Assembly: GCA_005882415.1 (NCBI GenBank)
Contig: VBAE01000266.1
Coordinates: 1 to 5,972 of the forward strand
DNA from: Alphaproteobacteria bacterium
Lineage (GTDB): Bacteria; Pseudomonadota; Alphaproteobacteria; Sphingomonadales; Sphingomonadaceae
Direction: 5' to 3'
Length of the DNA: 5,972 bases
The notes beneath the pieces are model-generated. The model saw only the letters and a program-made list of their open reading frames with translations. It ran no database searches and was not told where the DNA came from. Position 1 is the stretch's first letter. Each line of letters begins with the position of its first letter. Shown here in pieces: positions 1 through 5,481 of the stretch. Both the position numbers and the translations under genes were made by a program.

Positions 1-1
1 G

Positions 2-367
2 CTGCTCGAAGGGATCAACCTCACCACCCGCACCGTCCACAACCGCGCTTTGCGGCAGGCGACGGCCGAGATTGCCGAGGCGGTCCGCACCGGCGGCAGC
101 CTCGCCGGGGCGCTGCGCAAATCGGGCATCTTCCCGCCTCTGCTCGTCTATCTCGCTGCCAGTGGGGAGGCGAGCGGACGGCTCGACATCATGCTCGAAC
201 GCGCCGCCGACTATCTGGAGCGGGAGTTCGACAGCTTCACCACGGGGGCGCTGGCTTTGCTGGAGCCCGCGATCATCGTGCTGATGGGTGCGGTGGTGGC
301 CTTGATCGTCCTCTCGATCCTGCTCCCGATCCTTCAGCTCGATACGCTCGCCGGGGGCCTGCGGTGA
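2..367 (+). CDS. gspF: Type II secretion system inner-membrane platform protein GspF, C-terminal part (5' truncated by window edge)
   Basis: The frame is open from base 2, beginning Leu-Leu-Glu-Gly-Ile-Asn, and ends at TGA 365-367, giving 121 residues. Full GspF proteins are about 400 residues, so roughly 280 are missing upstream; the TTG at 50 is internal, not a start. The fragment is the second GspF/T2SSF cytoplasmic repeat: a helical stretch, then GIFPPLLVYL and the family signature ASGEASGRLDIML (fragment residues about 53-65), followed by a long hydrophobic segment (about 87-113) beginning LLEPAIIVLMG that is the last transmembrane helix. In the family, GspF sits in the inner membrane and couples the GspE ATPase to pseudopilus assembly. 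Its stop overlaps the GTG start of gspH (GTGA), so the two are translationally coupled. The related PilC of type IV pili shares the fold, but the GspH-K neighbours make GspF the clear choice. Confidence 0.95.
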   Translation: MLEGINLTTRTVHNRALRQATAEIAEAVRTGGSLAGALRKSGIFPPLLVYLAASGEASGRLDIMLERAADYLEREFDSFTTGALALLEPAIIVLMGAVVALIVLSILLPILQLDTLAGGLR

Positions 368-810
368 GACGCCAGCGCGAACGGGGCTTCACGCTGATCG
401 AGCTGCTGGTGGTGATGACGATCATCGGGCTGCTCTCCGCCGCGGTGATGCTCGCCCTCCCCGACACCGGCGGCAGCCTCCGCGACGAGGCGGAGCGCTT
501 CGCCGCCCGGGCGCATGCGGCGCGCGATTTCGCGATCACCGGTTCCCGCTCGGTCGGAATCGATGTCGGGCCCGCCGCTTACGCCTTCCAGCGGCGGCGG
601 GGGGCGGAGTGGCAGGCGCTGGCCGAGCGGCCATTCCGCCAGGAGGCGTGGAAGAAGGGCACGGCGGTGGCCTTCAACGGCCGAGGCGCCGGGCGGATCG
701 TGTTCGATTCGACAGGTTTGGCCGAGCCGGCGCGGCTGACGCTGGTGCGGGGGAAGCGGCAGGTGACCGTCGACGTCGCAGCGGACGGGCGGATCGATGT
801 CGCCTCCTGA
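364..810 (+). CDS. gspH: Type II secretion system minor pseudopilin GspH
   Basis: A 148-residue protein starting at GTG 364, which overlaps the gspF stop by four bases. The start is fixed by the short basic leader MRRQRERG ahead of the prepilin peptidase site G8/F9; the mature protein begins FTLIELLVV with Glu at +5, then a hydrophobic helix (about residues 9-30). The body (SLRDEAERFAARAHAARDFA, then SRSVGIDV and AYAF) matches the GspH pattern of a long helix followed by a beta-rich domain. The GspG hallmarks, a YPTTEQGL-like stretch and a C-terminal calcium loop, are absent, so this is not the major pseudopilin. In the family, GspH is a minor component incorporated into the periplasmic pseudopilus after cleavage and N-methylation by GspO. 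It lies directly after gspF, where gspG would be expected. A pure GspH/FimT-like label is also possible, but context favours GspH. Confidence 0.9.
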   Translation: MRRQRERGFTLIELLVVMTIIGLLSAAVMLALPDTGGSLRDEAERFAARAHAARDFAITGSRSVGIDVGPAAYAFQRRRGAEWQALAERPFRQEAWKKGTAVAFNGRGAGRIVFDSTGLAEPARLTLVRGKRQVTVDVAADGRIDVAS

Positions 811-1165
811 CGCCCGCGAGGCCGGCTTCACCCTGATCGAGATGCTGGTCGCGCTCGCTATCTTCAGCCTCGCCGCGCTCGCTTTGTTGCGCCTCGAAGG
901 CGCGACCCTCGGCACCACCGCGGCGCTGCGCGGCCAGGCGATGGCGGAGGTGGTCGCGCGCAACCTCGCGGTGGAGGCGATGACCGATCCGGAGCCCCCC
1001 GCTTTCGGGGAAGCGCGCGGGATGGTCTTGAACGGCGGCGTAAAATGGGCCTGGGTCCGGCGCACGGCCCATTCGCCCGAGCCGCGCATCCAGCAGATCG
1101 AGATCGCGGTGGAGGGCGCCGGAAGCGCCGCCCGCCTCACCATCTTCCGCGGGCGGCGGGGATGA
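797..1165 (+). CDS. gspI: Type II secretion system minor pseudopilin GspI
   Basis: A 122-residue protein whose ATG at 797 lies inside the end of gspH (14-base overlap, different frame). The leader MSPPDAREAG ends at the prepilin peptidase site G10/F11, followed by FTLIEMLVALAIFSLAALAL with Glu at +5 and a hydrophobic helix. The rest fits GspI: a helix with LRGQAMAEVVARNLAVEAM, then the short beta domain with VKWAWVRRTAHSPEPRIQQIEIAV, close to the family's W-x-V...P...I-x-V pattern near residues 80-105. Length is typical for GspI, the shortest tip pseudopilin. In the family GspI nucleates the GspI-J-K tip complex that primes pseudopilus assembly in the inner membrane and periplasm. The stop is shared with the next start (ATGA at 1162-1165). 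Only a weak purine-rich stretch precedes the start, so expression probably relies on translation of gspH. Confidence 0.92.
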   Translation: MSPPDAREAGFTLIEMLVALAIFSLAALALLRLEGATLGTTAALRGQAMAEVVARNLAVEAMTDPEPPAFGEARGMVLNGGVKWAWVRRTAHSPEPRIQQIEIAVEGAGSAARLTIFRGRRG

Positions 1166-1752
1166 GGGAGCGCGGCTTCACCCTGGTCGAGCTGCTCGTC
1201 TCGCTGTTCATCTTCGGCCTCCTCTCGGCTGCAGCGGTCGCTCTGCTGTCGGTCGGGGTGCGGGCGCAGGAGCTTGCGGGCACGCATCTCGACCGGCTCG
1301 CGGAGCTTCGCCGCGCCTCCGCTTTGATGGCGGCCGACCTCGCCCAGGCGGCACCGCGCACCTTCCGCGACTCGTCCGGCGCCCGCCACGCCGCCTTCAT
1401 CGGCGACGCGCCAGCCGGCGACGCGCCCTTCCTGATCCTCGTCCGCCGCGGCTGGGAGAGCGACGGAAGCACCCGGCGCTCGACCCTCCAGAAGGTCGCC
1501 TACCGCCTCAGCGGAGACAGGCTGGAACGGGTCGCCTTCCCGCTCGTCGACGGTGCCGAGGCGCTTCCGCCGGTGACTGTGGTGGGCGGCGTTAAGCGCC
1601 TCGAGATGCGCTACCGCGGCCGGCGCGGCGAGTGGCGCGGGCGCTGGGACCCGGAAGACCCGGCCGAGCTCCCGGTCGCGGTCGAGATGGTCGCGGTGAC
1701 CGGCGAGGAGGGCGCGGTCCGCCAGCTCTTCCTCGCGGGAGGTGCGGGATGA
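1162..1752 (+). CDS. gspJ: Type II secretion system minor pseudopilin GspJ
   Basis: A 196-residue protein. The frame stays open upstream to an ATG at 1045, but the correct start is ATG 1162, because it gives a five-residue leader MRERG directly before the prepilin peptidase site and mature FTLVELLVSLFIFGLLSAAA (Glu at +5), and overlaps gspI by ATGA. The body carries GspJ landmarks: LRRASALMAADLAQAAPRTF (about residues 47-66) followed by RDSSGARHAAFIGD, then LILVRRGW, and near the C-terminus the V-K-R-L-E-M-R-Y strand followed by GEWRGRWDP. In the family GspJ joins GspI and GspK in the trimeric pseudopilus tip. Residues 81-89 contain a small tandem repeat (GDAP-A-GDAP) from a 15-base in-frame duplication, probably a surface loop. 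The stop overlaps gspK by ATGA. Confidence 0.93.
   Translation: MRERGFTLVELLVSLFIFGLLSAAAVALLSVGVRAQELAGTHLDRLAELRRASALMAADLAQAAPRTFRDSSGARHAAFIGDAPAGDAPFLILVRRGWESDGSTRRSTLQKVAYRLSGDRLERVAFPLVDGAEALPPVTVVGGVKRLEMRYRGRRGEWRGRWDPEDPAELPVAVEMVAVTGEEGAVRQLFLAGGAG
1737..1742 (+). promoter_or_regulatory. Strong ribosome binding site for gspK
   Basis: GGGAGG lies six bases before the gspK ATG at 1749, inside the last codons of gspJ. It is the clearest Shine-Dalgarno sequence among the pseudopilin genes of this operon; gspH, gspI and gspJ have only weak G-rich stretches and seem to depend on coupling. It supports ATG 1749 as the gspK start over the in-frame upstream ATG at 1632, which lies within gspJ. 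Confidence 0.7.
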
Positions 1753-2732
1753 GGGTGCCCGAACGCGAACGCGGCGCCGCCCTCCTCGCCGTACTGGTTC
1801 TCGTCGCGGTGATGGGCGCGATGGCCGCGGCGGCGTTTGATCGGCTGCGCATTTCGACCGCTTTGGCCACCAATTCCGCCCAATTGGACCAGGCCCGCGC
1901 CTACGCCGTCGGGCTCGAATCCCTCCTCACCCTCCGAATCGACGACATGAACGACGAAGCGGGAGACCGCACTCCCACCGAGGACGGCTGGAACGGCTCG
2001 GTGCGGAGCATTGCGCTTCCCGGCGGGCTCGGCTCGGCCAGGGCCTCGATCCGCGACGCCGGCAATTGCTTCAATTTGAACGGCTTGGTGCAGTCGGGTG
2101 GCGACGGCGTGCTGACCGCCCGGCCCCGGGGCGTCGCGGCGTTCACGCGGCTGATGATCGCGCTTGGCACCCCTGACCAGCAGGCCGCGGGGATCGCCGC
2201 AGCCGCCGCCGACTGGGCGGATAGCGATAGCGAACCCCTCCCGCGCGGCGCCGAGGACGGCGCCTACGCAGGCGAAAGCCGCCCCTACCGCGCCGCCAAC
2301 ACCCTCTTCGCCGAAGCCAGCGAGCTTCGGGCCGTCGCCGGCGTCAGCGCCGACGCCTATGCGCGCATCCGCCCGTTCGTCTGTGCCCTCCCCGTCGCGG
2401 AACCCAGCCCGATGAACGTCAACACGGTCCTGCCCAGCGAGGCGGCTTTGCTGGTCGTGCTCGCCCCGGACTCGATCGCGCCCGACCGTGCTCGCAGGAT
2501 CGTCGCCGAGCGCCCCGCCGGCGGATGGCGCACCATCGCCGACTTCTGGCGCACCCCCTCGCTCCGCGGCCGCCGGGTCGAGATGGTGACCACGCCCGAC
2601 CTGGTCACCCGCTGGTTCGGCCTCGACCTCGAAGTGAGTGTCGGCGACACCGAGCTGACCGAGACGGCGCTGATCGACGCCCGTTACGCCACCTCCACCG
2701 TAGCCGCCCGCCGCTGGACTTCGGACGAGTAG
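1749..2732 (+). CDS. gspK: Type II secretion system minor pseudopilin GspK
   Basis: A 327-residue protein starting at ATG 1749, supported by a GGGAGG ribosome site, the ATGA overlap with gspJ, and the leader MRVPERERG. The peptidase site is G9/A10 and the mature protein begins AALLAVLVLVAVM without Glu at +5, which is the GspK hallmark and suits a protein capping the pseudopilus tip. Further landmarks are helix AQLDQARAYAVGLESLL (about 44-60), NCFNLNGL (106-113), the acidic DWADSDSEPLPRGAEDGAY (155-173) corresponding to the family's calcium-binding region, YRAANTLFAEASELRAV, and MNVNT (222-226) opening the second helical domain. The only two cysteines, Cys107 and Cys212, could form a disulfide (inference). 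It is the last gene of this operon and ends at TAG 2730-2732, one base from the cysNC stop on the other strand. Length is normal for the family. Confidence 0.95.
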   Translation: MRVPERERGAALLAVLVLVAVMGAMAAAAFDRLRISTALATNSAQLDQARAYAVGLESLLTLRIDDMNDEAGDRTPTEDGWNGSVRSIALPGGLGSARASIRDAGNCFNLNGLVQSGGDGVLTARPRGVAAFTRLMIALGTPDQQAAGIAAAAADWADSDSEPLPRGAEDGAYAGESRPYRAANTLFAEASELRAVAGVSADAYARIRPFVCALPVAEPSPMNVNTVLPSEAALLVVLAPDSIAPDRARRIVAERPAGGWRTIADFWRTPSLRGRRVEMVTTPDLVTRWFGLDLEVSVGDTELTETALIDARYATSTVAARRWTSDE

Positions 2733-2733
2733 C

Positions 2734-4545
2734 TCAGCCCTGCGTCGAAAGCAGGAACCGCACGATCGCCTCCGCCGCTTCCTCCGCAGGCGTCACCGCC
2801 GTGTCGATCCGCAGCTCCGGCGCCTCGGGCGGCTCATAGGCCGAGTCGATGCCGGTGAAGTTGGGCAGCTCGCCCGCCCGCGCCTTGGCGTAGAGGCCCT
2901 TCGGATCCCGCCGCTCCGCCTCGGCCAGCGGAACGTCGACATGGACCTCGATGAAATCGCCCTGCGGCAGCATCCGCCGGACCATGTCGCGCTCGGCCCG
3001 GAAGGGGCTGATGAAGGCGGCGAGCACGATCAGCCCGGCCTCGGTCATCAGCTTCGCCACCTCGCCCGCACGGCGGATATTCTCGACCCGGTCGGCATCG
3101 GTGAAGCCCAAATCGCGGTTGAGGCCGTGGCGGAGATTGTCGCCGTCGAGCAGGAAGGTGTTGCGGCCCATCGCGTGGAGGCGCTTCTCGACGAGATTGG
3201 CGATGGTCGACTTGCCCGCGCCCGACAGGCCGGTGAACCAAATGAGCTTCGGCCGCTGCCCGAGCAGCTCGGAGCGCGCCTCGCGGGTGACGTCGATCGC
3301 CTGCCACTGGACGTTGGCCGAGCGGCGCAGGGCGAAGCGGATCATCCCCGCGGCGACGGTGGCGTTGCTGGTCCGGTCGACGAGGATGAAGCCGCCCAAG
3401 TCCCGGCTCTTCTCATAGGGCTCGAACACGATCGGCTTGTCGGTCGAGAGGTTGGCGATGCCGATGTCATTGAGGCCGAACGTCCGCGCCGCGAGATGCT
3501 CGCCGCTCTCGACGTCGATCCGATATTTGGGTTGGGCAAGGGTGGCTCGGGCGCTGTCGGCGCCGATCCGGAGCAGATATTGCCGCCCCGGAAGCATCTC
3601 CTCCTCGGCCAGCCAGACGATCGTAGCCTCGAACTGGTCCGCCACCTCCGGCGGTGCCTCGGCGGAGGCGATCACATCGCCGCGCGAGCAGTCGACCTGG
3701 TCGGCAAGCGTCAGAGTAACCGACTGCCCCGCCTCGCCCCGTCCCTCGGATATCCTGGTCCTTCGTCCGGACGGGAGCACCACGACCTCCTCGCCGGGTG
3801 CGACTTGGCCCGAGACGATCAGCCCCTGGAAGCCGCGGAAGTCCCGGTTCGGCCGGGCCACCAATTGCACGGGCATCCGGAAGGCTCCGCTGGTGGGCGC
3901 GATCTCCGCAGCCTCCAGATGCTCGACCAGCGAGGGCCCGTCATACCAGGGCGCCGCCGCCGACCGCGCGGCGACATTGTCGCCGCCGAGTGCCGATACC
4001 GGGATGGCAGTCACGGCCATCTCCCCGGCGACGCCGCGATAGTCCGCTTCGATCTTTTGAAATTGCGCTTCCGACCAGTCCACGAGGTCCATCTTGTTCA
4101 CCGCGAGAACGACATGGCGAATGCCCATCAGCGCAACGATTGCCGAATGCCGCCGCGTCTGGGGAAGAACGCCCTTGGTCGCATCCACCAGGATCACCGC
4201 GAGCTCCGCGGTCGAAGCGCCGGTCGCCATGTTGCGGGTATATTGCTCGTGCCCGGGCGCGTCGGCGACGATGAAGCGGCGCTTCGCGGTGGCGAAATAG
4301 CGATAGGCGACGTCGATCGTGATCCCCTGCTCCCGCTCTGCGCTCAGCCCGTCGAGGAGAAGCGCGAAGTCCACCGCCGACCCTTGAGTCCCGAACCGCC
4401 GGCTGTCGCTCTCAAGCGCCGCGAGCTGGTCGTCCGGCACCTCGCCGCAATCGTGGAGAAGCCGGCCGATCAAAGTCGACTTGCCGTCGTCGACCGACCC
4501 GCAGGCGATGAAGCGCAGGAGCGGCGTCGTCCCCCCATCGCCCAT
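2734..4545 (-). CDS. cysNC: Bifunctional sulfate adenylyltransferase subunit 1 / adenylylsulfate kinase (CysN-CysC fusion, NodQ type)
   Basis: A 603-residue two-domain protein. The N-terminal CysN part (about 1-415) is an EF-Tu-like GTPase: P-loop GSVDDGKST (16-24), switch II EREQGITIDVAYRYF (70-84), DAPGH (95-99), NKMD (150-153), then beta-barrel domains. With CysD it makes ATP sulfurylase, where GTP hydrolysis drives formation of APS from sulfate and ATP. The C-terminal CysC part (about 420-603) is APS kinase, making PAPS: P-loop GLSGAGKST (439-447), LDGDN-R-HGLN (466-476), FISP with Ser513 matching the serine phosphorylated in E. coli CysC, and DPKGLYAKARAGE (547-559) followed by NFTGIDS. 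All key motifs are intact in both halves, so both activities are expected. The fusion is common in alphaproteobacteria and is the architecture of rhizobial NodQ. Its ATG shares TGATG with the cysD stop. The cytosolic product supplies assimilation or sulfotransferases. Confidence 0.97.
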   Translation of the reverse strand: MGDGGTTPLLRFIACGSVDDGKSTLIGRLLHDCGEVPDDQLAALESDSRRFGTQGSAVDFALLLDGLSAEREQGITIDVAYRYFATAKRRFIVADAPGHEQYTRNMATGASTAELAVILVDATKGVLPQTRRHSAIVALMGIRHVVLAVNKMDLVDWSEAQFQKIEADYRGVAGEMAVTAIPVSALGGDNVAARSAAAPWYDGPSLVEHLEAAEIAPTSGAFRMPVQLVARPNRDFRGFQGLIVSGQVAPGEEVVVLPSGRRTRISEGRGEAGQSVTLTLADQVDCSRGDVIASAEAPPEVADQFEATIVWLAEEEMLPGRQYLLRIGADSARATLAQPKYRIDVESGEHLAARTFGLNDIGIANLSTDKPIVFEPYEKSRDLGGFILVDRTSNATVAAGMIRFALRRSANVQWQAIDVTREARSELLGQRPKLIWFTGLSGAGKSTIANLVEKRLHAMGRNTFLLDGDNLRHGLNRDLGFTDADRVENIRRAGEVAKLMTEAGLIVLAAFISPFRAERDMVRRMLPQGDFIEVHVDVPLAEAERRDPKGLYAKARAGELPNFTGIDSAYEPPEAPELRIDTAVTPAEEAAEAIVRFLLSTQG

Positions 4546-5435
4546 CAGAAATAGCCTTCCTGTTTCTTCGCTTCCATCGAGGCGCCGGAGTCGAAGTCGA
4601 TCATCCGCCCCTGCCGCTCCGAGGTGCGGGCGGCGCGGAGCTCGGCGATGATGTCCTCGACGCTCGCCGCCTTACTTTCGATCGCCCCGGAGAGCGGATA
4701 GCAGCCGAGCGTGCGGAAGCGGATCGTCCGAACCGCCGCATCGCCCACCCCAAGCCGCTCGTCGTCCACCATTAGGATCGCCCCACCCTGCTCCACCGTC
4801 GGCCGGGGCGCAGCGAAATAGAGGTCGCAGACCTCGATCCCTTCCCGCGCCACATATTCCCAGACGTCGAGCTCGGTCCAATCGGACAGCGGAAAGGCGC
4901 GGAAGCTCTCCCCCGGCGCCTTGCGTGCATTGTACAGCCGCCACAGCTCCGGGCGCTGGTTCTTCGGATCCCAGCGGTGGTGTGCGGAGCGGAAGGAGAA
5001 GATGCGCTCCTTCGCCCGGCTCTTCTCCTCGTCGCGCCGGGCGCCGCCGATGGCCGCGTCGAAGCGGTGAAGATCGAGCGCCTGCTTCAGCCCTTCCGTC
5101 TTCCAGATACGGGTGTGGAGCTCGGACCCGTGGTCCAGCGGGTTGATCCCGAGCCGCTCCGCCTCCGGGTTGCGGTGAACGATGAGCTCCATGCCCGCGT
5201 CCGCCGCCGCGCGGTCGCGGAGGGCGTACATCGCGGCGAACTTCCAGCCGGTATCGACGTGGAGCAAAGGAAAAGGCGGCGGCGCGGGGAAGAAGGCCTT
5301 GCGGGCGAGGTGGAGCAGCACCGAGCTGTCCTTGCCGGCCGAATAAAGCAGCACCGGCCGCTCCGCCTGGGCGGCGACTTCGCGGAAGATGTGGATCGAT
5401 TCTCCCTCGAGCCGATCGAGATGGGTAAGCGCCAT
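4545..5435 (-). CDS. cysD: Sulfate adenylyltransferase subunit 2 (ATP sulfurylase small subunit, CysD)
   Basis: A 296-residue PAPS reductase/ATP sulfurylase-family protein, alignable by eye with E. coli CysD from the start (MALTHLDRLEGESIHIFREV) to the end (KKQEGYF). The PP-loop for ATP is SAGKDSS (32-38); other conserved blocks are PLLHVDTGWKF (56-66), KTEGLKQAL (112-120), GGARRDEEKSRAKER (130-144), HHRWDPKNQRPELW, then FPLSDWTELDVW, RFRTLGCYPLSGA and TSERQGRMID. CysD binds ATP and sulfate and forms APS with release of pyrophosphate; the CysN GTPase drives the reaction. It is the promoter-proximal gene of a two-gene cysD-cysNC operon. The ATG at 5435 is the natural start by homology. No Shine-Dalgarno sequence is visible upstream, and only 46 bases separate it from the divergent gene, so the leader is very short. 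Confidence 0.97.
   Translation of the reverse strand: MALTHLDRLEGESIHIFREVAAQAERPVLLYSAGKDSSVLLHLARKAFFPAPPPFPLLHVDTGWKFAAMYALRDRAAADAGMELIVHRNPEAERLGINPLDHGSELHTRIWKTEGLKQALDLHRFDAAIGGARRDEEKSRAKERIFSFRSAHHRWDPKNQRPELWRLYNARKAPGESFRAFPLSDWTELDVWEYVAREGIEVCDLYFAAPRPTVEQGGAILMVDDERLGVGDAAVRTIRFRTLGCYPLSGAIESKAASVEDIIAELRAARTSERQGRMIDFDSGASMEAKKQEGYF
4555..4560 (-). promoter_or_regulatory. Probable ribosome binding site for cysNC
   Basis: Read on the minus strand, GGAAGG lies nine bases before the cysNC ATG, within the last codons of cysD. The position suits a Shine-Dalgarno site and, together with the TGATG stop/start, supports the chosen start at 4545. The N-terminus then reaches the GTPase P-loop after only 15 residues, shorter than the leader of E. 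coli CysN but reasonable for fused forms. Confidence 0.5.
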
Positions 5436-5481
5436 GGCGACGCTATAGCGAGGCGCGGCGCGAGCGGCTAATCGGAAGGCG
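5436..5481. promoter_or_regulatory. Divergent intergenic region (cysD / FAD oxidoreductase) with a palindrome
   Basis: This 46-base gap is the only non-coding stretch of any size in the window and lies between two divergent starts, so promoters for both should lie in it or within the flanking coding ends. It holds a perfect 10-base palindrome, CGCTATAGCG, at 5441-5450. Because it is self-complementary, each strand reads TATAGC, a partial match to a -10 box; no convincing TTGACA-like -35 is seen on either side. If used, the rightward transcript would start near 5456 with a short leader, and the leftward one almost at the cysD ATG. A weak GGAAGG (5474-5479) lies just before the oxidoreductase ATG. 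The palindrome could equally be an operator half or chance. No recognised Cbl/CysB-type site was seen. Confidence 0.35.

Noticed and set aside
1045..1161. Upstream ATG extending gspJ by 39 codons
   Set aside because: It would lie inside gspI and put a long Arg/Pro-rich leader ahead of the prepilin peptidase site; the ATG at 1162 gives a normal five-residue leader and an ATGA overlap.
334..1389. A 351-codon minus-strand open frame opposite gspH-gspI-gspJ
   Set aside because: The translation is Arg/Ala/Pro-rich without domain features and lies opposite three clear pseudopilin genes; it is a high-GC antisense artefact.
1632..1748. Upstream ATG extending gspK by 39 codons
   Set aside because: It overlaps gspJ and gives a low-complexity leader; ATG 1749 has a strong ribosome site and a normal prepilin leader.
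2739..2755. Small hairpin CCTGC...GCAGG at the gspK/cysNC junction as a terminator
   Set aside because: The stem is only five base pairs with a seven-base loop, and no T-tract follows on either strand; it lies within the cysNC coding end.
2834..3307. A 157-codon minus-strand open frame inside the cysC domain in another frame
   Set aside because: It is a shifted reading of the APS kinase coding sequence with Arg/Ala/Gly-rich composition and no domain of its own.
2941..4554. A 537-codon open frame on the plus strand opposite cysNC
   Set aside because: It mirrors the cysNC coding frame in very GC-rich DNA where stops are rare; the translation is low-complexity, Arg/Gly/Asp-rich and has no recognisable domain, while the minus frame has every CysN and CysC motif.
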